64,000 nt of DNA from Maribacter flavus (GTDB lineage Bacteria; Bacteroidota; Bacteroidia; Flavobacteriales; Flavobacteriaceae), in contig NZ_VUOE01000003.1 in NCBI RefSeq assembly GCF_008386635.1, positions 62,001 through 126,000 of the forward strand. The letters are read 5' to 3'. A model generated the notes under the pieces. That model did not search any database. It saw only the letters and a list, made by a program, of their open reading frames with translations, and was not told where the DNA came from. Positions 36,758 through 44,490 of the stretch are shown here, piece after piece; position 1 is the stretch's first letter, and the number at the start of each line of letters is the position of its first letter. Position numbers and translations under genes: made by a program.

Positions 36758-37675
36758 ATGTTACAGTCAACTAAAAATTTAAAGTTATCAGTAATCATTC
36801 CCACTTATAATAGAAGTAAATTACTTGATTTTACGCTCCATTCCATTACCTTACAAAACATTTCAAGAGAATCTTTTGAAGTAATTGTTGTCGATGATGG
36901 CTCTTCAGATAATACTAAAGAAATTGTTTACTCTTACGAGGAAGTTATTAATATTAAATATTTTTTTAAAAAGGACAGGGGATATTGTCCCGGCTCATCA
37001 AGAAACATTGGAATTATGAATTCTAGTAGTCCGATTTGTTTATTTGTAGATTCAGGACTATTGCTAAGTAATAAATTTCTATCCTCACATTTGTCATATT
37101 ATAATTCCGAAAACCTTCATGAAATTTCTGTACTTGGTCTGGTTTATGGCATTTATCATAAGCCAATGGATGAAGAAGTTATATTGAAATTAATTGATTG
37201 TATGAATCCCACTACAAGTATACAAGAAATTAAAAGGAGAAATATATCACCTGATGTTCGCGAAAACTATTTTCAGAATCATAAATATAATATTTCCAAC
37301 TTACCAGCTCCTTGGGTAATGTTTATGAGCGGTAATGTTTCTGTAAGTCGTTCAAATTTGATAAAAGTCGGAATGTTTGATGAAAATTTTGATGGAAATT
37401 GGGGGTGTGAAGATCAAGAATTGGGTTATAGGCTAAACAGGCTTGGAATTAGGTTGGAAATAAGTAAAGATGCCGAATCGTTACATTATCCCCATGAAAT
37501 AGATGTCAATGAAAATAGAAAACAAGGATACCATAATTGTGTGTACTTCAACTCTAAGTATAATACGGAGGAGACTCGACTCTTTCTTAATCATTATAAA
37601 GAGATGACCATGGTAGAATCCATTGACATTAATAAAATTTTATTAGAAAAAAAGAAGGTCACTAGTCGAGCATAA
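36758..37675 (+). CDS. GT2-family glycosyltransferase
   Basis: A 305-residue GT2 enzyme: LKLSVIIPTYNRSKLLDFTL, IVVDDGSSDNT (about 46-56), a DSG metal-binding variant in LFVDSGLLLS, and NWGCEDQELGYRLNRLG near 220-236 (the ED motif typical of galactosyl/N-acetylhexosaminyltransferases). No membrane segment. It stands 200 bases after the preceding glycosyltransferase and before the YdjC-type deacetylase, so these three make a plausible sugar-transfer-then-deacetylation set. Confidence 0.83.
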   Translation: MLQSTKNLKLSVIIPTYNRSKLLDFTLHSITLQNISRESFEVIVVDDGSSDNTKEIVYSYEEVINIKYFFKKDRGYCPGSSRNIGIMNSSSPICLFVDSGLLLSNKFLSSHLSYYNSENLHEISVLGLVYGIYHKPMDEEVILKLIDCMNPTTSIQEIKRRNISPDVRENYFQNHKYNISNLPAPWVMFMSGNVSVSRSNLIKVGMFDENFDGNWGCEDQELGYRLNRLGIRLEISKDAESLHYPHEIDVNENRKQGYHNCVYFNSKYNTEETRLFLNHYKEMTMVESIDINKILLEKKKVTSRA

Positions 37676-37790
37676 CTATTCAAATTGTTACATCCTCTTT
37701 CAATATATAAAACATAAACAAACTGGTATTCAGTTTCCTAAAGTCGTACTTTATTTTCTTATATACCTTTAGTTTTCATATTTCATTATT

Positions 37791-37846
37791 CAAAAGCACT
37801 GCTTTTGGTTTCAAAAAAACTATATTTTACTCTGTAAGTAGAGTAA
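37791..37846. promoter_or_regulatory. Two small hairpins upstream of the YdjC gene
   Basis: CAAAAGC/GCTTTTG (37791-37797 with 37801-37807) and TTACTCT/AGAGTAA (37827-37833 with 37840-37846). Both are seven base pairs. The first is followed by a weak T-rich stretch and could end the glycosyltransferase transcript. Confidence 0.4.
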
Positions 37847-37958
37847 TCTCTTGAAATAAAATCGCATAACAAGTTAAATAATGAAAATTTTAATTAGGTG
37901 ATAGTATTTTGGACATTGTGCAAGTGTAGAGATATTATGGAAAAATCAGCTTGAAATA

Positions 37959-38870
37959 ATGACTTTTAAAAATAACTTCTATCTGGTGAAAAAACATAAC
38001 AAACCAAATTTAGCGAAAATCCAAAATTTAAAATATCTAGGTTATGATGAAGGTTCAAAACTGCTAATTATACATGCAGATGACCTAGGTTTAAGTAATT
38101 CAACAAATGATGCATGTGTTGATTTACTTAAAAAGGGATTTATTAATTCTGCTAGTTTAATGGTCACTTGTCCTTGGTTTCCTCAAATCGCACAGTTTGC
38201 ACGAACAAACAAGGACATATTTGATTTTGGGGTACACCTAACACTTACAAGTGAATGGAAATATTATAAATGGGGCCCAGTATCTTCTATAAATGAAGTT
38301 CCTACCTTAGTCGATGATCATGGTTTTTTCTTTTCAGATGTCAATTCTGTAAGAAAACAGGGGAATGTCTCTGAAGTGGAACTGGAATTGCGAAATCAGG
38401 TCAAAAGAGCATTGGATTTTGGAATAAAGATTACACACTTGGATGCCCATATGCATGTTACAAAAATTTCAAGCGAATTTGCCCAAATTTACCATAAAAT
38501 AGGTAGAGACTATAATTTGCCTGTCTTGTTCTCCCATTATGATAAGGATATTAATACTGAAAACTTTTTTACTGTGGACTATCTGTATCAAGCTTCGCCA
38601 ATGGACTATGAAAAAGGTTTGGACAAGTATTATCTGGAAGTATTAAAAAATCTTCCAAGTGGATTATCTTGTTTACTTATTCATCCAGCCTTTGATAATG
38701 AAGAAACACAAGCAATTACTGTCGGTCATTTAAATTGGGGTTCACGTTGGAGGCAAATGGACTATGATTTCTTTTCGAGTATGGATTATCGGGAGATTAT
38801 AGAAGAAACAGGAATAAAATTTATAACATGGAGAGACATACAAGATAAAATAATTTTAAGTGATGGCTAA
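37959..38870 (+). CDS. YdjC/ChbG-family carbohydrate deacetylase
   Basis: A 303-residue protein of the ChbG/HpnK family. LLIIHADDLGLSNSTNDA (about 29-46) holds the metal-binding Asp residues, GVHLTLTSEW the first His, and ITHLDAHMHV the second His pair. Members remove N-acetyl groups from GlcNAc-containing oligosaccharides or hopanoid-linked sugars. In this setting it may deacetylate an N-acetylhexosamine added by one of the two preceding glycosyltransferases. It is the last plus-strand gene of the cargo block and is followed by the integrase on the other strand. Confidence 0.82.
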   Translation: MTFKNNFYLVKKHNKPNLAKIQNLKYLGYDEGSKLLIIHADDLGLSNSTNDACVDLLKKGFINSASLMVTCPWFPQIAQFARTNKDIFDFGVHLTLTSEWKYYKWGPVSSINEVPTLVDDHGFFFSDVNSVRKQGNVSEVELELRNQVKRALDFGIKITHLDAHMHVTKISSEFAQIYHKIGRDYNLPVLFSHYDKDINTENFFTVDYLYQASPMDYEKGLDKYYLEVLKNLPSGLSCLLIHPAFDNEETQAITVGHLNWGSRWRQMDYDFFSSMDYREIIEETGIKFITWRDIQDKIILSDG

Positions 38871-38877
38871 TACCTCT

Positions 38878-38907
38878 TAGGAATCTATAGGAATCTATAG
38901 GAATCTT
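38878..38907 (+). repeat. Three tandem copies of a 10-base repeat
   Basis: TAGGAATCTA, TAGGAATCTA and TAGGAATCTT follow each other directly, 8 bases after the deacetylase stop. A short tandem repeat at the junction between cargo and integrase region. Confidence 0.75.
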
Positions 38908-39083
38908 CTACCATGAGGGGATTCGAACAATTGTATACCTATTTAGCCCAAAGAAATCAGAAAAAAATACCTTTTAAAAGATTTGATTCATATAAGCCAA
39001 TTATTAAACTTACAAATGTTTTTATACAAAGTTTGATAAATTTAGAAATCGAATGAATCTTTGAGTTGTGGAAAAAAACAATA

Positions 39084-40310
39084 TTATAGCATAATTTTAG
39101 AGTCATAATCATCAATAATATTGGTTTCGAATGAGTTTAAATATGCCTGTGTCATAGCCTCAGTCGTGTGGCCAAGACTATCTTGAATAATATTACTTGG
39201 TGCACCGCTTCTTTTAAGAATATTGGCATAAGTGTGTCGTGCACTATAAATTGTAAAATGAGGAAGATCTAGTACTTTGGAAATACGCCTCAAGTATGCG
39301 TTTTGTCTTTTTCTTTTGTTTTTAACTGCTTCATATAATTGACCAGGACTCATTTTCTTGTTAGGTAAAATTGGTAAAACGAAAGAGTCTTTATCAAAAT
39401 CGACCTCATTATACTTTTTCAATAGTTCCTTTAAGGCTGGAACAATTTTTATGGAAAATAATTTATTTCTTGTCTTAGCTCTTATATAAGTAATTCGATC
39501 CAAGTCTCCTTGAATATCCCCGCCTTTTAATAAAGACATATCCATCCAGTTCATACCTCTTAAGTAAAATGAAACAAGGTATAGGTCTCTTGCCTTTGTA
39601 AGCACATTTTCTTTAAATTCAGCAGTTTTCAGAATATCCAGTTGTTCTTCATTTAAAAACATTCTTTTTGGGGTACCGCTTTTAATAGCATAATCCTTAA
39701 AGGGATTGTACTTTTCGTTGATTATTCCAGATTTGATAGCTCTTTTATATACGGCACGAAGTGTCCTCATAGAAACGCTTAAACCGCCAGCCGTATTTCC
39801 CATGGCATAATGCTTGGTCTCTAATTTTTTAAGAAATGTATAATCTATTCGCCTAAAGGGTAAAGGTTTTTCTCCATACGACCTAAGAATCCAATTTCTC
39901 AAATCTCTATAGACTCCTGCGTTGCCGAACTTTCTTGCCGTTTTTAAATCGGATATTACTTGGTCAGTAAATGCAAAAAAATCGATATCCTGCCTACCTT
40001 TGCCTTGTATTTCTTTTTTAAGAGCAGGCATTGAAATTCCTTCTGCCCTTCCTTCTTGTTCTAGTAGCGTTACTGTATCATATACCTTCTTGATTTTTTC
40101 TTGAATAGTATTATTTAATCGGGTAACATTAGATGTAATTATACTAGTAGATTTTATTCTTTGATTCTTTGCATCAAAGTCTTTATCTGTCATGTTTATT
40201 CCAAGAGGTAGATAGGTAGTTTTACGGTCGTAAGTTATCCTGATTACCAGTGGATAGGTTCCATCTTTTTTTTGTCTAACTTTATTAAGTAGAACCTTAG
40301 TGGTTAGCAT
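39084..40310 (-). CDS. Tyrosine recombinase (integrase) of the conjugative element
   Basis: A 408-residue phage-integrase-type protein with the Bacteroidota layout: an N-terminal arm-binding domain (KVLLNKVRQKKDGTYPLVIRI), a SAM-like core-binding domain (about 105-205) and the catalytic domain. Active-site residues are visible: Arg in FYLRGMNWMDM, Arg-His in YSARHTYAN, His in SLGHTTEAMTQ and the Tyr nucleophile in QAYLNSF. It is transcribed away from the half-tRNA att site, whose core begins 137 bases upstream of its start. It is the integrase expected to insert the element into the tRNA-Val(UAC) gene. Confidence 0.92.
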   Translation of the reverse strand: MLTTKVLLNKVRQKKDGTYPLVIRITYDRKTTYLPLGINMTDKDFDAKNQRIKSTSIITSNVTRLNNTIQEKIKKVYDTVTLLEQEGRAEGISMPALKKEIQGKGRQDIDFFAFTDQVISDLKTARKFGNAGVYRDLRNWILRSYGEKPLPFRRIDYTFLKKLETKHYAMGNTAGGLSVSMRTLRAVYKRAIKSGIINEKYNPFKDYAIKSGTPKRMFLNEEQLDILKTAEFKENVLTKARDLYLVSFYLRGMNWMDMSLLKGGDIQGDLDRITYIRAKTRNKLFSIKIVPALKELLKKYNEVDFDKDSFVLPILPNKKMSPGQLYEAVKNKRKRQNAYLRRISKVLDLPHFTIYSARHTYANILKRSGAPSNIIQDSLGHTTEAMTQAYLNSFETNIIDDYDSKIML

Positions 40311-40320
40311 CTGTTTTAAA

Positions 40321-40341
40321 ATTTATAAACTATTTATAAAC
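40321..40341. repeat. Two 10-base direct repeats between integrase and att core
   Basis: ATTTATAAAC at 40321-40330 and 40332-40341, one base apart, lying between the integrase start and the att core. They could be integrase arm-type binding sites or part of its promoter. Confidence 0.45.
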
Positions 40342-40447
40342 AAATATAGGTTTTATTCGGTATTATTTGAAATATTATATTTTATAAGTGGTTGTTTTAC
40401 AGTCAAATAAAAATTTATGGAGCCATATAAAACCATAAATTAACAGT

Positions 40448-40489
40448 CTTACAAGCAGGGGGTCACTGGTTCGAATCCAGTAGGGCCCA
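40448..40489 (+). tRNA. 3' half of tRNA-Val(UAC): right attachment site of the element
   Basis: The sequence from the anticodon loop CTTACAA (anticodon TAC at 40450-40452) through the variable region, the T arm ACTGG-TTCGAAT-CCAGT and the 3' acceptor AGGGCCC plus discriminator A is present. Upstream of 40448 the anticodon stem and the whole D arm and 5' acceptor are missing and replaced by A+T-rich element DNA. This is the displaced 3' end left when an element integrates into a tRNA gene. The complete tRNA should be found at the other, left, junction outside the window. No CCA is encoded. Confidence 0.85.
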
Positions 40490-40498
40490 CGAATTAAA

Positions 40499-40528
40499 AA
40501 AACCCGTACTTAACATAGTACGGGTTTT
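40499..40528 (+). terminator. Intrinsic terminator of the original tRNA-Val gene
   Basis: AAAACCCGTACT (40499-40510) pairs with AGTACGGGTTTT (40517-40528) across a 6-base loop, then further T. It lies 10 bases past the tRNA 3' end and so belongs to the chromosomal side. Confidence 0.85.
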
Positions 40529-40569
40529 TTGTTTCTGCTTGGACAAAGAGTTACTTTTTCCTGATTTTA

Positions 40570-41931
40570 CTAGAAAATTATTTCCATTTGGGGGTTTTTC
40601 ACTTTGAATTCCTGAACTATGTTTTTGTCTGTCGATGTATTCCAAAGATAAATGCGTCTTAGGCTTGCAATTTTGGACAGGTCCTCCAAACATTTTTCCG
40701 AAACATTGGTCTCATATAGATTGATACTCTCCAAGTGCTTAAGTGTCGAAAGCTGTTTTATTCCTGTATCGGTGAGGGGGGTCTTTTCCAACTGAAGCCG
40801 GGTAAGATTGGGGAATTTTGATATATAATTGAGCTGGCTATCGGAAATATTACTTTTGGCGAACGATAGCCATGTAATATGATCGGACACTTCCAACAAT
40901 GATTTTAATTTTTCTTCTGTTAGTTCTTGGTCGTTGTATTTGATATCCAATAGGTAATTTTCTTGTCCCAATTTTTTGACCGAAAAACCTTGATCAATGA
41001 GTTTATCAATTACAAGGGAATCCACCGGTTCTAGTTTTACCGTTTCGTACCAAGGTTTTGGGGTGGTATCGATTCCATAATTTTTAGACAATATTGATTT
41101 TATGGGACCTATGGCGTTTCCTTCCTCAACTTTCATTGTCAAATCGGCCCCATTGGTAATCCACCAATCCAATAATTGAATTTCGGTATAAGTAAGGGGC
41201 TCCCCTACGGGTGGCATATATTTTTGACTTTTTGGGGATAGGGTAACCCTTTTAAAAAGTTCACTTTCGGTAGGGATACGGGCTATTAAAGTTGGACCAC
41301 TTTCACCGCCCTTGAACAGTGAATCCGGGTGTTCCATATTTAATTGTCCCCTTTGGATCTCGGCATTGTGGCATGCCCAACATTTTTCCTGGAAAATAGG
41401 TGCTATCAAATCTTCGTAAACCACTATGGAATCCCGGTTTGAAAAATCGGTTTTACCAAATTCCTTTTCGGCAAACTTGTTTTTGATAAAGGCAGGGGCA
41501 TATTCCAAAAGGTAGTCCGGTCCGTGGGTCAACGTTCCCCCCAAGTGTCCCTCTATAAAAATCACCAATAGGACGAGGATATTTATGGTGTTCTGAATTC
41601 CAGGGGCATAGCGTTTCCAATTTTTTTTAAGCCACCAGCCTATAAAACCCATAAACACCAAGGAGACTCCAAGCCAGCGATGAAAAAACAGATCGTCCTC
41701 CAGATATAATCCCGTATCGCCCAACCACCATCCGGAAATGATGGATGCCAAGCCGCCAAGGCTGCCCAATAACCAAGCATAGGCTATTAATTGACCTATT
41801 TTTCTTCCTCTGATACGTTGATACCATTCCAGTAAGATAGCCAGCAAAAGAAACCCGATCGGCAAGTGGACCAAAACAGGATGAAACCGACCCAAAAAAT
41901 AGGTATAGTCTGTAAACAGGAACAATGTCAT
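40570..41931 (-). CDS. Membrane protein with DUF2231-like domain, c-type haem motif and leucine-rich repeats
   Basis: A 453-residue protein. The first 150 residues hold four TM helices (GRFHPVLVHLPIGFLLLAIL ..., DUF2231-like). A planctomycete-type cytochrome c domain follows with one haem site, CWACH (about residue 184-188), and MPPVGEPLTYTE with the likely Met ligand region. The C-terminal 150 residues are short leucine-rich repeats (FPNLTRLQLEKTPLTDTGIKQL...). It ends a four-gene minus-strand operon with DUF1501 and DUF1553 proteins. Such clusters are common in Planctomycetes and some Bacteroidota; the electron-transfer partner and substrate are unknown. Confidence 0.82.
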   Translation of the reverse strand: MTLFLFTDYTYFLGRFHPVLVHLPIGFLLLAILLEWYQRIRGRKIGQLIAYAWLLGSLGGLASIISGWWLGDTGLYLEDDLFFHRWLGVSLVFMGFIGWWLKKNWKRYAPGIQNTINILVLLVIFIEGHLGGTLTHGPDYLLEYAPAFIKNKFAEKEFGKTDFSNRDSIVVYEDLIAPIFQEKCWACHNAEIQRGQLNMEHPDSLFKGGESGPTLIARIPTESELFKRVTLSPKSQKYMPPVGEPLTYTEIQLLDWWITNGADLTMKVEEGNAIGPIKSILSKNYGIDTTPKPWYETVKLEPVDSLVIDKLIDQGFSVKKLGQENYLLDIKYNDQELTEEKLKSLLEVSDHITWLSFAKSNISDSQLNYISKFPNLTRLQLEKTPLTDTGIKQLSTLKHLESINLYETNVSEKCLEDLSKIASLRRIYLWNTSTDKNIVQEFKVKNPQMEIIF

Positions 41932-41946
41932 TTTAATGGTCGGGAT

Positions 41947-42999
41947 TTAAACTCGATGGAGTTTGATGGGATACGTCTTTCCCGAAGCCCACTGCGGAAC
42001 ATAAAGGTTACCATCCGCATCGACCAAGACGTCATGGGGGTTTCTAAAAGTGCTACCGTCGTACTGAGGTTCTACCAGAATGTTGTTTACATATTCTGGA
42101 GCGCTTCCGCCAGGTAGGGAAACTACTTTATTGTTTGCATCCAGTACCGCCAACATACCGTCCCAAGTGTCCCATGTTTTGGTTACGATCACCGCGAAAT
42201 AGAGATGATTCTCATGAATGACAGGTCTACAAATGGAGCACCCTGGCAACTTAATGGTTTCTAAATGTTTTCCATCCAGAGAAAACCTTTTGAATTCCTG
42301 ACTCGCCCTGGACGTAATCAAAAGCGTTGGGTTGGAGGCGTCCCTCTTATCAAGGGTAATTCCGTGGCAACAGTTAAATTCGCCCGGCCCGTTACCGCTT
42401 CCCCCAAAATGGTTTAAATACTCGCCTTTCTCGTTGTAATGGATGATATAGTTTTCCCCATAGCCATCGGCCACATAGAAATCCCCATTGGGTAAAATGG
42501 CCGTTTCGGTAGGTTTGAACTGTTCATCACTTTGATACCCTAAAACTTCCCTAGGTCGCTCCAGAGTCAATATAATCCTGCCATCCAAGGTTGTTTTATG
42601 GACTTTATGGGTTTCCGGATCTGTAATGAGTAGAAATTGGTCGCTTCCCTCCCCCATGATGGAAAGTCCGTGTGCCCCGGGAAATTCCCTGCCCCAAGAT
42701 GTTAATACCTTACCGGCCGTGTCATAAACGATGATGTTATCATTGTTTGCACCGGTAGTCGTCATCAATATTCTTCCTTGGCTGTCCATTACCATTTCAT
42801 GGCAATCATTTACGGGTACTTTGGAAGGATCTTGTACTCCCCATTCCTTATCCACTTGATATGTAAAATCACCATGTCCAACAATACCCTCCATATATTT
42901 TTTGGATTTTAGAATACCGAAAGTTTCCTTTGGTACGATCATGCTTGCAGTAGTAGCGGCAAGCGTATTTTTTAAAAATATTCGTCTTTTATTTTTCAT
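41947..42999 (-). CDS. Exported NHL-repeat beta-propeller protein
   Basis: A 350-residue protein with a Tat-type signal (NKRRIFLKNTLAATTASMIV). The mature part is a six-bladed propeller of NHL-like repeats, visible as recurring G-x-F/L-Y-V-A-D-G...I...F/G-G units (for example NGDFYVADGYGENYIIHYN and DGNLYVPQWASG). Related propellers bind or open small molecules, but no catalytic residues can be assigned here. It lies 14 bases past the DUF1501 gene and is part of the same operon; both carry Tat signals, so they act folded in the periplasm. Confidence 0.8.
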   Translation of the reverse strand: MKNKRRIFLKNTLAATTASMIVPKETFGILKSKKYMEGIVGHGDFTYQVDKEWGVQDPSKVPVNDCHEMVMDSQGRILMTTTGANNDNIIVYDTAGKVLTSWGREFPGAHGLSIMGEGSDQFLLITDPETHKVHKTTLDGRIILTLERPREVLGYQSDEQFKPTETAILPNGDFYVADGYGENYIIHYNEKGEYLNHFGGSGNGPGEFNCCHGITLDKRDASNPTLLITSRASQEFKRFSLDGKHLETIKLPGCSICRPVIHENHLYFAVIVTKTWDTWDGMLAVLDANNKVVSLPGGSAPEYVNNILVEPQYDGSTFRNPHDVLVDADGNLYVPQWASGKTYPIKLHRV

Positions 43000-43012
43000 A
43001 TACCGATATATT

Positions 43013-44479
43013 TTAGGCCAAAATTTCCTTTACAACCTCTCCATGTACATCCGTAAGGCGATATCTTCTTCCTTGGAATTTAAACGTTAGGCGTTCATGA
43101 TCTATACCCAGTAAATGCATTACTGTAGCTTGGAAGTCATGGATGTGAACGGGCCGTTGTGTAATATTGAACCCAAATTCGTCCGTGGCACCTAGGGTCA
43201 TTCCTCCCTTTATTCCAGCACCTGCCATAAAAATCGTAAAGCATTTACCATGATGGTCCCTGCCAAAATTCGTCGCCGTTAATTGGCCTTGGGAGTAATT
43301 GGTCCGGCCAAATTCACCACCCCATATGACCAAGGTGTCTTCAAGCATCCCCCTTTGTTTAAGGTCTGTTATAAGGGCGGCCGTTGCTTGGTCGGTATCC
43401 TTGCACTGTCTCTTTAGGGCACTGGGCAAATTTCCGTGTTGGTCCCATCCTTGGTGGTATAATTGTATGAATTTCACGTCTCTTTCGGCCAACCTTCTTG
43501 CCAATAAGGCGTTAGCTGCAAAAGTTCCTGGAACTTTACTGTCCTCGCCGTACATGTCATAAATATATTCAGGCTCGTCTGAAGTATCCATAATTTCAGG
43601 TACGGAGGTTTGCATTCTAAAGGCCATTTCATATTGCGCCATACGTGCCATTATTTCCGGGTCCCCAATATCCTTTTGGTTCAATTGTTCCAACTTTTGT
43701 AGGTAATCCAATTGCTCCCTTCTTCCTTGAGAATCCACACCTGGTGGATTTGTTAGGTAAAGCACAGGGTCTTTTCCTGCCCTAAATTGTACACCCTGGT
43801 GCTGTGAAGGCAGGAATCCATTGCCCCATAATCTGGAATATAACGGTTGTCCTCCCGTTTTTCCTTTGGTCACGAGTACTACGAATTCTGGAAGGTTTTT
43901 GTTGTCCGTACCAAGACCATAACTAAGCCATGAACCCATGGAGGGCCTACCCGGTAATTGGGAACCTGTTTGCATAAACGTAATGGCGGGATCGTGATTG
44001 ATGGCTTCTGTATACATGGATTTGATAAAGCATAGATCATCCACTATCTTGGAAGTATGCGGCATTAAATCCGTCATCCATGCACCGCTGTCCCCAAATT
44101 GATTGAAAGTAGATAAGGTACCCGCCAAAGGCAGGGAGGCCTGGCCGGAGGTCATCCCCGTCAGACGTTGGCCCCCGTGGACACTTTCTGGTAAATCCTG
44201 ACCTTGCATCTTGTTCAACAGGGGTTTGTAATCAAACAGGTCCAATTGGGACGGGGCACCACTCTGAAAAAGGTAAATGATTCGCTTGGCCTTTGGTGCA
44301 AAATGAGGCTGACCCAAAACCCCTCCGCCTTTTGCTAAATCCTTTTGGACTGTTTTTGGGGTATTTCCAAAAAGTAACGAGGAATCCATCAGGGAACCAA
44401 GGCTAAGTGCTCCCATGCCCAAAGATGTCTTGGTCAAAAAATCCCTTCGTGTATAATTTTTATTATGGTTGTTGCACAT
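43013..44479 (-). CDS. DUF1501 protein, Tat-exported
   Basis: A 488-residue protein with a clear twin-arginine signal (YTRRDFLTKTSLGMGALSLG). The body is DUF1501, a sulfatase/alkaline-phosphatase-like fold: IIYLFQSGAPSQLDLFDYKP near the start, KFIQLYHQGWDQHGNL in the middle and VIWGGEFGRTNYSQG plus FGRDHHGKCFTIFMAG with metal-type residues at the end. It is almost always next to a DUF1553/DUF1549 protein, as here (12 bases). Function is not established; a periplasmic hydrolase or electron-transfer partner of the cytochrome is suspected. Confidence 0.88.
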   Translation of the reverse strand: MCNNHNKNYTRRDFLTKTSLGMGALSLGSLMDSSLLFGNTPKTVQKDLAKGGGVLGQPHFAPKAKRIIYLFQSGAPSQLDLFDYKPLLNKMQGQDLPESVHGGQRLTGMTSGQASLPLAGTLSTFNQFGDSGAWMTDLMPHTSKIVDDLCFIKSMYTEAINHDPAITFMQTGSQLPGRPSMGSWLSYGLGTDNKNLPEFVVLVTKGKTGGQPLYSRLWGNGFLPSQHQGVQFRAGKDPVLYLTNPPGVDSQGRREQLDYLQKLEQLNQKDIGDPEIMARMAQYEMAFRMQTSVPEIMDTSDEPEYIYDMYGEDSKVPGTFAANALLARRLAERDVKFIQLYHQGWDQHGNLPSALKRQCKDTDQATAALITDLKQRGMLEDTLVIWGGEFGRTNYSQGQLTATNFGRDHHGKCFTIFMAGAGIKGGMTLGATDEFGFNITQRPVHIHDFQATVMHLLGIDHERLTFKFQGRRYRLTDVHGEVVKEILA

Positions 44480-44490
44480 AGCTTTTTGGA

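Noticed and set aside
10575..38870. Capsule or exopolysaccharide locus suggested by the UpxY gene, glycosyltransferases and deacetylase
   Set aside because: No Wzx, Wzy, Wza/Wzc or initiating sugar-phosphate transferase is present; peptide-tailoring enzymes dominate.
38908..38925. Second half-tRNA on the minus strand
   Set aside because: The flanks of the TTCGAAT-like piece cannot form a T stem, so it is at most a decayed fragment.
40463..40693. Minus-strand frame ending in WALLDSNQ across the tRNA fragment
   Set aside because: The ending is the typical translation of an antisense tRNA T arm; it also overlaps the terminator and the DUF2231 gene end.
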